DNA of 64,000 bases from Pokkaliibacter sp046614695 (GTDB lineage: Bacteria > Pseudomonadota > Gammaproteobacteria > Pseudomonadales > Balneatricaceae): positions 1 through 64,000 of the forward strand of contig NZ_JBKKHQ010000014.1 in NCBI RefSeq assembly GCF_046614695.1, written 5' to 3'. A program made the translations under genes and the position numbers. The notes beneath the pieces are model-generated. The model saw nothing but the letters and a program-made list of their open reading frames with translations, ran no database searches and had not been told where the DNA came from. Shown one piece after another: positions 1 through 8,081 of this stretch (position 1 is its first letter; each line of letters starts with the position of its first letter).

Positions 1-30
1 CCCATGTGAGAGTAGGTCATTGCCAGGCAT
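1..30 (+). rRNA. rrf: 5S ribosomal RNA, 3' end only
   Basis: The first 30 bases match the 3' end of gammaproteobacterial 5S rRNA: a GAGAGTAGGTCATTGCCAGGCAT-like block in which the terminal TGCCAGGCAT is the strand that pairs with the 5' end of the molecule. The rest of the gene and the rrn operon lie upstream of the window. A factor-independent terminator follows within 10 bases. Confidence 0.9.
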
Positions 31-39
31 CCAACACCG

Positions 40-73
40 ACACCCTGATCAGAAATGGTCAGGGTGTTTTTTT
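40..73 (+). terminator. rrn operon terminator
   Basis: A nine-base-pair stem (ACACCCTGA at 40-48 with TCAGGGTGT at 59-67) can be lengthened by a T-G and a C-G pair and closes a six-base loop. It is followed by a run of seven or more T. Its place just after the 5S 3' end makes it the rRNA operon terminator. Confidence 0.9.
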
Positions 74-261
74 ATGCCTGGAAAAAGGCCAAGGCGCTTG
101 CTGAGAACTTTTCCCTCTCCAGAGCTGTGCAGTCAAAAGGCTTTTACTCCGTACTTTCCATGGGGATTTCACTGACTTGCCAGACCATCTTGCTCAGAGT
201 ATCTCTGCTGACTAGTGATATTTTCGAAGGGTAAATACGTTAAAAAATAGCAAGGAGAGAT

Positions 262-1143
262 TTGAAGGTTTTTTCCATAATGAATGTGAGTCATCACCTC
301 AATTCAGTGGAAATATGCTGTATTATTTCTGTAGTAAATATTGCTAAAGAAATTGGGTTTTTTGTGAATCGGGATTTTATTGATTTTGTTGAAAAGCAGG
401 TCTCTGCTTCTGCCAAGCGAGTGATACGCATCGATTGGCAGAATGAAAGCTTTTGGGTTAAATCTCCTGAGGAAACCAGAGTTACTATCTGGCATCGTCT
501 CGCTTCTCCTCTATCTACACTTATTAAAAATCCTTTGCTTCGCTCCACGGTTGCCAGTGGCGGTGCAGAAGAGCTTCTGGCTGAAGCAGCTCGTATTCGT
601 CTTCTCCATCAAAAAGGTATGCCTGTCCCTGAAGTGGTGGCTCAGTCGGATGAGTGGTTCGTTATCAGGGATGGTGGCCGTTCTATTCGCGGAGTGCTTA
701 AAGATAAAACATTAAGTGCTGCAGATAAGCTAGGTATCCTGCAAAAGGTCGCTGCTGCGCTTGGCGATATTCATGCCCGAGGTGGCTGGCATGGAAGGCC
801 GGCATTACGGGATATATTGTGGGATGGAGAACAGGTCACCTTTATTGATTTCGAAGAGAATCTGGCGGCTAGGCTTGATCCTCTACTCTGTCAGGTAAGG
901 GATTTACTTCTTTTCACACATAGCTTGTTCAGACTATGGGGTGACGCTGACTATAGTCGGCCCGTCCTAAATACATATCGGGATACTGCCCCTGTAAGCG
1001 TCTGGGAGCAGAGCATAAAAGAAGCCCAGCGTTTGAACTGGGCTTGTAAGTTGTTGAAGGTAGCTCGTCACGTGGGTGGACATGATGTGGTTAATGCCTA
1101 TCTGACTTTGCGATTCTTTAGCGAATATGACAAAGCGAGTTAG
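262..1143 (+). CDS. Kinase-like protein of the LPS-kinase/BUD32 group
   Basis: A 293-residue protein whose core (about residues 55-230) looks like the small kinase fold of the WaaP/InaA/BUD32 group. It has a possible ATP-binding lysine at K67, the block HGRPALRDI at 177-185 where HGD....N would normally stand, and IDFEEN at 195-200 in place of the metal-binding DFG-type motif. The usual catalytic Asp is Arg here and the Asn is Asp, so kinase activity is not assured; the family is often only annotated as kinase-like. The TTG start at 262 has GGAG at 254-257; an in-frame ATG at 280 has a poorer ribosome site. The first 40 residues resemble nothing I recognise. The gene stands alone between the rrn terminator and convergent ansA, and its stop is three bases from that of ansA. 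Confidence 0.6.
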   Translation: MKVFSIMNVSHHLNSVEICCIISVVNIAKEIGFFVNRDFIDFVEKQVSASAKRVIRIDWQNESFWVKSPEETRVTIWHRLASPLSTLIKNPLLRSTVASGGAEELLAEAARIRLLHQKGMPVPEVVAQSDEWFVIRDGGRSIRGVLKDKTLSAADKLGILQKVAAALGDIHARGGWHGRPALRDILWDGEQVTFIDFEENLAARLDPLLCQVRDLLLFTHSLFRLWGDADYSRPVLNTYRDTAPVSVWEQSIKEAQRLNWACKLLKVARHVGGHDVVNAYLTLRFFSEYDKAS

Positions 1144-1146
1144 TCA

Positions 1147-2157
1147 TTAACCCATTTCTCCACACAGATTAATCTGCATCTGCTGCTTCACCGCTTCAGC
1201 CGTATTTTCCTGAGATAGCAGTACGTGTAGCTTGGTAAAGGCTGCCTCAGGAGTCATGTTCCCACCAGCTATTACTCCACATTCTGCTAATCTTGCCCCT
1301 GCTGCATAGGTTGCTGACACCGTTCCCTTAGCACACTGACTCAGTACGCAGATAATCCGTCCGCGAGCGCTGTAATGACTAAATGTGTTCATTAACGCCA
1401 GATCTGCATCTGGTGCATTACCTACACCATAGCCTAGAAGTATCAGACCGCGTGTTTCATCTGAGTCTAATGCCGCTTGGATGAGTTTAACGTTCATCCC
1501 AGGGTAAATCCGCAGCATTGCCACATTGTTATGGGCTTCTGAAGGTAGTTGCCAGGTTGGCTTATGAATTGGCTTGGTTAGCCAGCGGCGATAATCCGCT
1601 TTGGCGGAGATTGCTAACTGTCCCAGCCATGGCTGGTTAGGGGAGTCAAATGCGGCCATCTGTGTTGCATCGACTTTAGAGCTCGCATTACCGCGTAGTA
1701 GCCGGTCATGAAAAACCACAGCCACCTCAGAGAGGGCATCTTCCTTTAGCCACGTTAACGTATTTACGACATTACTGATGGCATCGGTTCTACCCATACA
1801 GTAGGGAATTTGTGAGCCTGAGACTATCACCGGCTTGTCGAGGCCCTGCAGCCAGAACGATAGTGCTGAAGCCGTGTAGGACATGGTATCGGTGCCATGA
1901 AGTATCAAAAAGGCATCGTGATGGTCGTAGGCGTGTTGTATATCCCGAGCGATGGTTAGCCAGTCTGCGGGCGTGGCATTTGAAGAGTCGATAAGATGTT
2001 CATATTCATTAAATGTGAAGCTGAAGCCATCCTTACTCTGTTCGGGCAGGGCATCAAAAAACTTTTGTAGAAAGTTGGCCGCCGGAATAAAGCCGGCATT
2101 GCTGGGTTGCATTCCGATCGTGCCGCCAGTGTAGGCAACATATAGACGTTTGCTCAT
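1147..2157 (-). CDS. ansA: Type I (cytoplasmic) L-asparaginase
   Basis: Hydrolyses L-asparagine to aspartate and ammonia. The 336-residue length and lack of a signal peptide fit the cytoplasmic type I enzyme. The two family signatures are present: TGGTIGM at 10-16 with nucleophile T13, and HGTDTM at 87-92 with T89/D90. A catalytic lysine is likely K161 in the NASSKVDA stretch. The gene lies 60 bases downstream of the SLC13-type transporter on the same strand, so the two may be co-transcribed, which would pair uptake of a dicarboxylate or related anion with asparagine breakdown (inference). No clear terminator separates it from the convergent gene ending at 1143. Confidence 0.9.
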   Translation of the reverse strand: MSKRLYVAYTGGTIGMQPSNAGFIPAANFLQKFFDALPEQSKDGFSFTFNEYEHLIDSSNATPADWLTIARDIQHAYDHHDAFLILHGTDTMSYTASALSFWLQGLDKPVIVSGSQIPYCMGRTDAISNVVNTLTWLKEDALSEVAVVFHDRLLRGNASSKVDATQMAAFDSPNQPWLGQLAISAKADYRRWLTKPIHKPTWQLPSEAHNNVAMLRIYPGMNVKLIQAALDSDETRGLILLGYGVGNAPDADLALMNTFSHYSARGRIICVLSQCAKGTVSATYAAGARLAECGVIAGGNMTPEAAFTKLHVLLSQENTAEAVKQQMQINLCGEMG

Positions 2158-2217
2158 GAAAAAATGCTCTTTTTTGATTCAGTCTAGCAAAGATCAGACT
2201 TTCTCAGTGAAGCTGTA

Positions 2218-3996
2218 TCAGGTCAGCGGCCATAGTATCGGAATCAGCAGGGTCGCGATAACCCACATTAAAAGATTCATTGGCAGGCCGATTCGAAGGA
2301 AGTCCGAGAAGCGATAGCCTCCTGCACTGTATACAAAGGTGTTTGTCTGATAGCCGATAGGTGTTGCGAAACTGGCGCTTGCCGCGAACATGACGGCAAT
2401 GGCGAAGGGATAAGGGTTAAAGCCCAATTGTTGCGCCAAGGCAATAGCAATCGGCGCAATCAGTACAGCGACCGCATTATTACTCAGTACTTCCGTCAGG
2501 ATTGAGGTGAGAAGATAGACCATAGAAAGAACAACGACGGGTCCCGCATGGGCTGTTAGTGTTGCAAGCTGATTGACCAGAAGCTCAGCAAGGCCGGTAT
2601 TATCAATGCCTTTGCTGACTGCCAACATGCCGAAAATCATCAGTAATATTCGCCACTCGATGGCTTTATAAGCCTCCTCTTCAGTTAAGCAGCCTGTCAT
2701 CAGCATGCTGGCTGCGGCTATCAGGGCCAGACCCTCGATTGGCATAACGCCAGCGGCTGCAAGGCTCATCACTAGCAGGATTGCAAGAATTGCCAGAGGA
2801 GCTTTCTTCTTTCGGTAGGTCTTCTCTTCAATGCTGTTAAGAATGATGAGATCACCGTTATCGGCAAAACGACGAATCTGCTCAGATGTGCCTTCGACTA
2901 GAAGGACATCGCCAAAATGGAGCTGAAGCTGCTCCAAATCCGCCTGAATATTCTCATCTTTGCGATGCACTGCCTGAACCTGAATGCCATAACGTGCAGT
3001 GAGATTGAGCTCTGACATGGGGCGATCAGTATAACGGGAGTGGCGTCCGACGATGACCTCATGAAGGCTGGCAGAGGTGTTCTTCGCTTCAATAATGGCA
3101 TCCTGCTCACGCACAAAGTTCAGCCTGCCATCAGCGCGCAGATCCAGCATGTGCCTGACGGAGGAATGCATCAACAGGCGATCTCCTGCTTCAAGGTGAG
3201 TCGCGCCGGAAGGCTGACTAAGCTCCTCATCATTGCGATAAATTTTGAAGACCTGAATGCCACTTCCGCCGTTAAGTCCTGCATCTGTCAGCGTCTGCCC
3301 AATAACGGCCGAGCGCGAGGGAACCTGAACCTCACTCATAAAAACGCGGTCTGTGGCTGACTGAAGGCTTTGGCTTAGAGTGGCTCGTGCAGGTAACAGT
3401 CTAGGCCCCAGCAGAATAAGAAAAATCACACCAGCGAGGGCAGCAATAATTCCATAGGCGCTTATCGAGAAAATATGCAACGGTGCAAGGCCCATATCAC
3501 GCATGACGCCATCGACGAGAATATTCGTTGAGGTGCCTATAAGGGTTGTCGTTCCGCCCATAATCGAGGCATAGGACAGCGGTATTAATAGCTTGGCTGG
3601 GCTGATATTACGGCTTCGTGCCAACGCCATGGCAACGGGGGTAAAAATCGCTACTACCGGAGTGTTATTGATAAAAGCAGAAAGACCGATGACCACGACG
3701 ATCAGGCCAAACAGTGTGGAGCGAAGCCCCTGACCACAAAGTTTGCCAATACATTCTGCCAGCCAGGCAACACAGCCTGTACGCTCCAAGGCGGCGCTGA
3801 GAACAAACATACAGGCAATCGTGACTGGGGCAGGATTACTGAATACCCCGAGCGTCTGCGAAGGAGAAATAATCCCGGTTGCCAATAATATAGCGACACC
3901 AATTCCCGCGGTGATATCTGGCCCTCGCTTTTCTCGTACGAAGGAGGTCAGCATCCAAAGCAGAGTGGCAATGACAATAAGCTGAGAAATGGACAT
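2218..3996 (-). CDS. SLC13/DASS-family anion transporter with two RCK_C domains
   Basis: A 592-residue inner-membrane protein. Hydrophobic segments fill residues 1-200, including the conserved stretch INNTPVVAIFTPV and the TLIGTSTNILVDG motif typical of the DASS/ArsB-like fold. A soluble middle (about 205-395) holds two TrkA_C/RCK_C-like repeats with the recurring pattern 'GDxLLxxG/S'. A second membrane half carries the matching SNNAVAVLIAPIAIA and TPIGYQTNTFVY motifs. This domain order is that of the YfbS-like SLC13 permeases, which move sulfate, dicarboxylates or similar anions coupled to sodium or protons; the substrate cannot be read from the sequence. It probably heads a two-gene unit with ansA. 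Confidence 0.85.
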   Translation of the reverse strand: MSISQLIVIATLLWMLTSFVREKRGPDITAGIGVAILLATGIISPSQTLGVFSNPAPVTIACMFVLSAALERTGCVAWLAECIGKLCGQGLRSTLFGLIVVVIGLSAFINNTPVVAIFTPVAMALARSRNISPAKLLIPLSYASIMGGTTTLIGTSTNILVDGVMRDMGLAPLHIFSISAYGIIAALAGVIFLILLGPRLLPARATLSQSLQSATDRVFMSEVQVPSRSAVIGQTLTDAGLNGGSGIQVFKIYRNDEELSQPSGATHLEAGDRLLMHSSVRHMLDLRADGRLNFVREQDAIIEAKNTSASLHEVIVGRHSRYTDRPMSELNLTARYGIQVQAVHRKDENIQADLEQLQLHFGDVLLVEGTSEQIRRFADNGDLIILNSIEEKTYRKKKAPLAILAILLVMSLAAAGVMPIEGLALIAAASMLMTGCLTEEEAYKAIEWRILLMIFGMLAVSKGIDNTGLAELLVNQLATLTAHAGPVVVLSMVYLLTSILTEVLSNNAVAVLIAPIAIALAQQLGFNPYPFAIAVMFAASASFATPIGYQTNTFVYSAGGYRFSDFLRIGLPMNLLMWVIATLLIPILWPLT

Positions 3997-4120
3997 GGTG
4001 TAATCTTCAAGACCGATATGCTTGCTACAGGCTAAGGGATTTAGCTATCGCGGGTCAGGTTAGAAGTCTCTGCTTATGCTGTCCAAGAATGTTTGATGAG
4101 TTTTATATATTTTATAGATA

Positions 4121-4146
4121 TAAAAAAGGCGGGTTTTACCCCGCCT
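4121..4146 (-). terminator. Terminator after the CpxP/Spy-like gene
   Basis: AGGCGGG at 4127-4133 pairs with CCCGCCT at 4140-4146. Read on the minus strand the stem is followed by a T run (the A run at 4122-4127). It lies about 30 bases past the stop of the minus-strand gene ending at 4178. Confidence 0.85.
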
Positions 4147-4177
4147 CTAAAATGGTTCCTGACTTAACTGTTAATGC

Positions 4178-4618
4178 TTATGCGTCAGATTTCTTCATCT
4201 TGTCCAGCTGCTTCTGCATCATCTCGATGCGCTTTTCCAGCTTCGCCTCATGTTTTTCTTTGCGGGCTTCGACTTTGGCTTTTTGCTCGTCCGTCAAGGT
4301 TGACTGAACCTCAGACTGAATTTTTTGTCGCAGTGCCTGCTCCTGCTTATGAATTTCTTCACGCTCAGACTTGTGGCTGGCGTAGATTTCCTTGATCTTG
4401 GCAACCTGTTCATCGGACAGGTTCAGGTCTTTCTTCATGAACTCAAGGCGCATGTCCGGACCTGGACGATCGCCATGTTCCATATCCATACGGGGACCAT
4501 GATCACGAGGGCCGCGGCAGTCATTGCCTTCTTGATCGCCTTTAGCGAAAACAGCTCCACTTAAAGTAGCTGCCAGCAAAGTGGTTGCGAAGGTAACGGT
4601 AGTCAGTGCTTTCTTCAT
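4178..4618 (-). CDS. CpxP/Spy-family periplasmic chaperone
   Basis: A small helical periplasmic protein of 146 residues from the ATG at 4618, which has GGAG eight bases upstream; seven more in-frame codons upstream are less likely. A signal peptide (MKKALTTVTF..., cleavage after the VFA of residues 23-25) is followed by an acidic, His- and Arg-rich linker and then long charged helices. Two LTxxQ-type motifs are visible (LNLSDEQ and STLTDEQ), the hallmark of the Spy/CpxP family. These proteins bind unfolded envelope proteins, and CpxP damps the CpxA sensor. It is divergent from cpxRA and shares the control region with three GTAAA half-sites, so CpxP is the likelier assignment. The C-terminal helix is unusually rich in Lys, Glu and Met. 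Confidence 0.8.
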   Translation of the reverse strand: MKKALTTVTFATTLLAATLSGAVFAKGDQEGNDCRGPRDHGPRMDMEHGDRPGPDMRLEFMKKDLNLSDEQVAKIKEIYASHKSEREEIHKQEQALRQKIQSEVQSTLTDEQKAKVEARKEKHEAKLEKRIEMMQKQLDKMKKSDA

Positions 4619-4724
4619 GATAAGTTCTCCAGTGAGCACTTACGAAAGTCCGAAGGGAATTGGCTTGTGCTCAGTTGTGATATCAGTTTGTTGTTTTGAC
4701 AGGATTCAGTCTATGCCTCTGGGA

Positions 4725-4761
4725 GTAAAGTGTTGTCAGGACGCTGTAAAGGGGGTGTAAA
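4725..4761 (+). promoter_or_regulatory. CpxR-binding region: three in-phase GTAAA half-sites
   Basis: GTAAA occurs at 4725-4729, 4746-4750 and 4757-4761. The last two form a classic tandem CpxR box (GTAAA-N6-GTAAA), and the first lies 21 bases upstream of the second, so all three fall on one helix face. The region sits between cpxP-like (minus) and cpxR (plus), fitting autoregulation of cpxRA and induction of the chaperone. Seen directly; the binding is inferred from the known CpxR consensus. Confidence 0.7.
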
Positions 4762-4849
4762 ACGTTGTTTCACGGGCTTTTATGCAACAGTAGTTGTGCC
4801 AAAATAGTTGCAAGACGTCATATATGACACAGCATTGAAGGAGAAACTC

Positions 4850-5560
4850 ATGGCTAACCTACTTCTGGTAGAGGATGACGAAGGATTGGCCGCTCTGCTG
4901 ACTGAGCTTCTGGAAATTGAAGGCTATACGCTGCTACGGGCAGCCGATGGAGAAGAAGGTCTTGAGCTTGCCCAGAAGCAGGATGTCGATCTCATCATTC
5001 TCGATATCATGCTGCCTCGTAAGAATGGCTTTGATTTACTGCGAGAGCTGCGGCAGGACAAAGCGACGCCCGTGATTATGTTAACCGCTCGCGGTGATGA
5101 GGTTGACCGCATTGTGGGTCTTGAAATGGGGGCAGATGACTATCTGCCCAAACCCTGTAGTCCTCGTCTGCTATTGGCCAGTATCCGTGCTTTATTGCGC
5201 CGCGTAGAGCTGGAGCGTAGCGTCCCAGGCGAAAATGTGAGTTTGGGGAATAATCAAATGCGCGCAGGTGCGCTGCAGATTAACAGCAAGTCTCGTCAGG
5301 TGAAGATTGGTGAGGAGATCCTGGCGCTGACTGGAACTGAATACAGCCTTCTGCTTGAGCTTCTTGCGCATCCGGATGAGCTTTTGAGCCGTGATGCTCT
5401 CAGCCGAGCCGTCCTGCACAAACGTTTGCAGCCCTATGATCGTAGTCTGGACATGCATATCAGTAATCTTCGCAAGAAGTTGGGCGAGTCTGATGGCATC
5501 CCGCGGATATCGACGGTGCGTGGACAGGGCTACCTGTTGTCTTTGCCTGAGGCCGGCTGA
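4850..5560 (+). CDS. cpxR: CpxR-like response regulator, OmpR/PhoB family
   Basis: Receiver domain at about 1-115 and a winged-helix DNA-binding domain at about 140-232. Phosphoacceptor D52 lies in LIILDIMLP, the acidic pocket is E8-D10, T79 is in IMLTARGD, and the conserved lysine is K101 in the LPKPCSP stretch typical of CpxR proteins. The ATG at 4850 has AAGGAG nine bases upstream and gives the 236-residue length normal for CpxR; an upstream in-frame start at 4808 would add 14 non-conserved residues. The stop overlaps the next start (TGATG), so translation is coupled to the sensor gene. Role: controls envelope-stress genes, including the divergent chaperone gene. Confidence 0.88.
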   Translation: MANLLLVEDDEGLAALLTELLEIEGYTLLRAADGEEGLELAQKQDVDLIILDIMLPRKNGFDLLRELRQDKATPVIMLTARGDEVDRIVGLEMGADDYLPKPCSPRLLLASIRALLRRVELERSVPGENVSLGNNQMRAGALQINSKSRQVKIGEEILALTGTEYSLLLELLAHPDELLSRDALSRAVLHKRLQPYDRSLDMHISNLRKKLGESDGIPRISTVRGQGYLLSLPEAG

Positions 5561-6912
5561 TGAAGCGTCTTTACTGGAAAGTCCTGACGGCCATGCTTTT
5601 GACGGTTGCCGTTGTGGTCGCAGTGACCTTCTGGACTGCTGAGACCATGCGTCGTATCGACTTTGATGCGGAGATGAAAAATAACCAGTGGCAAACCATT
5701 GGCCGTAGCTTGATCGAGCAGTATCAAAAGCAGGGTCGTCCCGCGGTCGAGCAATCCTGGAAAGAGCAGGGCGTAATGTTAATGACGCCTGACCTTAAGC
5801 TGATCCGGGTGGATGATCTCGAACATCGGCGGCCATTTCCCCGAGATATTTACCGCCTGATCAAGCGTGGCCCTCCCCCGGGCGGCTATCGTGAAGACCG
5901 CAGCATTGATATCGCCGGATGGCGATTGATCCCCGTTGAAATGACGCCTAATGCTGATCCTTACTGGCTGGTGATTGATCAGCCTCGCCGCTTTGACAAT
6001 GCCCAGCGTGAGCGTCTCCCCATTTATCTGGCGATGGCTGTGGTGATTGTGGCGCTAGGAGGGCTGTTGATTACACGTTTTATTACCCAGCCGGTGAGTG
6101 CGCTTAGTCAGGCCACTCGTGAGCTTAGCCGCGGTTATCTTTCAACTCGTGTGGATGAAAGCGTCCTTCGCCGGCGTGATGAGCTGGGCCGTTTGGGGAA
6201 AGACTTTAATACCATGGCTGCTCGCTTGCAGTCGCTGCTTGAGGATCAGCAGCAGCTACTGCGTGATATCTCTCATGAGTTACGAACCCCTTTGGCGCGC
6301 CTGCAGATAGCCCTTGAGATCGCCAGGCACCGCTCCGGGGATGAAATTAGCCGTGAGCTTAATCGTATTGAAGCAGAAGGCGAGGCGCTTAATGAGCTGA
6401 TCGATGAAGTGCTGACCTTGGTTCGGGCTAATCAGCCGGATGATGATCGTACCGATGTGGATATGGCGGAACTTTGGCAGGAACGTGTTGAGCTTGCTCA
6501 GCTTGAGGCAACAGCGCGTTGTCTTAAGTTTGACTGTCAGCTGGACTCAGGTATCGAGATTACCGGGCAGGAGCGCTGGCTGGGACGAGCGATGGATAAT
6601 CTGATTCGTAATGCGATGAAGTACACGCCAGAGGCTAGCACCGTCCATATTCTTCAGGAGAGAATCAGCCCCGAGCACTGGTTCTTTGAAATTCGTGATG
6701 AAGGCGAAGGCGCCTCTGAGGATAGTATTGAGCATCTGTTTAAGCCCTTCTATCGAGGTGATGCAGCGCGCCAATCTGGTGGCGGCTATGGCATTGGGCT
6801 GGCAATCGTGGATCGTGTCATACGTTTTCATGGTGGCGAGCTCAGCTGCAGGAATGCCAAAGAGGGTGGGCTGATTGTCCGGGCTGACTTTATTGATAAG
6901 GACAAAGTGTAG
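5560..6912 (+). CDS. cpxA: CpxA-like sensor histidine kinase
   Basis: A 450-residue inner-membrane sensor. First membrane segment about 8-26, a periplasmic sensor of about 125 residues, second membrane segment about 154-171, HAMP linker to about 225, H-box RDISHELRTPLARLQ with phospho-His H239, N-box DNLIRNAMKYTPE (347-358), G1 box DEGEG (380-384) and G2 box GGGYGIGLAIV (407-417). The domain order and the H-box are those of CpxA. It is translationally coupled to cpxR. About 145 bases with no gene follow before the next start, and no strong terminator is visible there. Confidence 0.87.
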   Translation: MKRLYWKVLTAMLLTVAVVVAVTFWTAETMRRIDFDAEMKNNQWQTIGRSLIEQYQKQGRPAVEQSWKEQGVMLMTPDLKLIRVDDLEHRRPFPRDIYRLIKRGPPPGGYREDRSIDIAGWRLIPVEMTPNADPYWLVIDQPRRFDNAQRERLPIYLAMAVVIVALGGLLITRFITQPVSALSQATRELSRGYLSTRVDESVLRRRDELGRLGKDFNTMAARLQSLLEDQQQLLRDISHELRTPLARLQIALEIARHRSGDEISRELNRIEAEGEALNELIDEVLTLVRANQPDDDRTDVDMAELWQERVELAQLEATARCLKFDCQLDSGIEITGQERWLGRAMDNLIRNAMKYTPEASTVHILQERISPEHWFFEIRDEGEGASEDSIEHLFKPFYRGDAARQSGGGYGIGLAIVDRVIRFHGGELSCRNAKEGGLIVRADFIDKDKV

Positions 6913-7058
6913 ACTTCCTGTCAGCCCTCCCGCTTCTATGGAGTGTTCGACGACGCCTTTCGGCCGCTGTCTGTCGTTGATGATGGACAGCGGCAGGGGC
7001 GATTAATTTTTTTCAGTTAGGTAAACTCAAGTCATCTTCCCTGTGTCGAGTTCGATTA

Positions 7059-8072
7059 GTGCACGTTTTGCTGACCCGACAACACCATCGTCAAAAGCCG
7101 CTTCGCTTCGGCTTCCTTCTATTGCCTAATTTTTCGCTGCTGAGCTATTCCTCTGCAGTTGAGCCATTGCGTATGGCTAACTGGATCTCCGGTAAGACGC
7201 TGTATGAATACATCTCTCTGAGTACCGATGGAGCCGGAGTGGCTGCCAGTGTCGGTGCGACAATGCAGGTGGATCATGCGCTGGATGACTTTCCAGAGGT
7301 TGATTTATTACTGGTGATTGGCGCCAGTCCTATCGCCAAGACGGGCCACGAGACAGAGCTCAGTTGGCTACGAAACCATGGCAGAAGACTGCTTGCCATC
7401 GGAGGCGTGGGTACGGGGAGCTATTTGTTGGCTCGAGCGGGATTACTTGATGGCTGTAAGGCAACGATTCACTGGTGGGATTTAAACCATCTGCGTGAGT
7501 CCTTCCCAAATACCTACCTGACGACGAATCTTTTTGAAGTTGATAATGGTCGTTTCACTTGCTCTGGCGGATCGGCTTCAATGGATATGATTCTGCATAT
7601 TATTGGCCATCAGTTTGGGCTGGATCTCGCCGCGTCCATCTCAGAGCAGTTCGTCTGTGAGCGAATCCGAACACATGAAGAGCCACAGCGCGTTCCTTTG
7701 AAATCCCGCATCGGCGTCTCTCAGCCGAAGCTGATAGAAGCGGTGACGCTGATGGAGGCCAATATCGAGGAGCCGCTGAGCCCGGATGATCTGGCCATGC
7801 ATGTTGGGGTTTCCAGGCGGCATCTTGAGCGCTTGTTTAAGAAGTATCTGGTCACGGTTCCGTCCAAGTATTATCTGGAACTGCGCCTTGAGCGTGCACG
7901 GCAGATGCTGCAGCAAAGTAACAAGAGTATTGTGCAAGTGGGGCTGGCGTGCGGCTTCTCATCGGCCTCTCATTTCAGCACGACCTATCGCAATCATTTT
8001 CAGATTACGCCCCGTGAGGAGCGTAATAACCGCACCAGGCCGGGTGGTCTGGGGTTTTCCGTCGAGCTGTAA
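7059..8072 (+). CDS. GlxA-type regulator: DJ-1/PfpI domain plus AraC HTH
   Basis: A 337-residue transcription factor. The N-terminal half (about 15-190) is a DJ-1/PfpI class I amidotransferase-like fold with the block GGVGTGSYLLARAGLLDG and no clear catalytic Cys in the nucleophile elbow; it probably senses a small molecule. The C-terminal part (about 225-325) is an AraC-family double helix-turn-helix with MHVGVSRRHLERLFKKY and the second-helix signature ACGFSSASHFSTTYR. Start is a GTG with a weak ribosome site. It is convergent with a PuuB-like oxidase and close to a PuuA-like ligase, so it plausibly controls amine catabolism, as GbdR/CdhR-type relatives do for other nitrogen compounds. Ligand unknown. 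Confidence 0.8.
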   Translation: MHVLLTRQHHRQKPLRFGFLLLPNFSLLSYSSAVEPLRMANWISGKTLYEYISLSTDGAGVAASVGATMQVDHALDDFPEVDLLLVIGASPIAKTGHETELSWLRNHGRRLLAIGGVGTGSYLLARAGLLDGCKATIHWWDLNHLRESFPNTYLTTNLFEVDNGRFTCSGGSASMDMILHIIGHQFGLDLAASISEQFVCERIRTHEEPQRVPLKSRIGVSQPKLIEAVTLMEANIEEPLSPDDLAMHVGVSRRHLERLFKKYLVTVPSKYYLELRLERARQMLQQSNKSIVQVGLACGFSSASHFSTTYRNHFQITPREERNNRTRPGGLGFSVEL

Positions 8073-8081
8073 TCGCTATTG

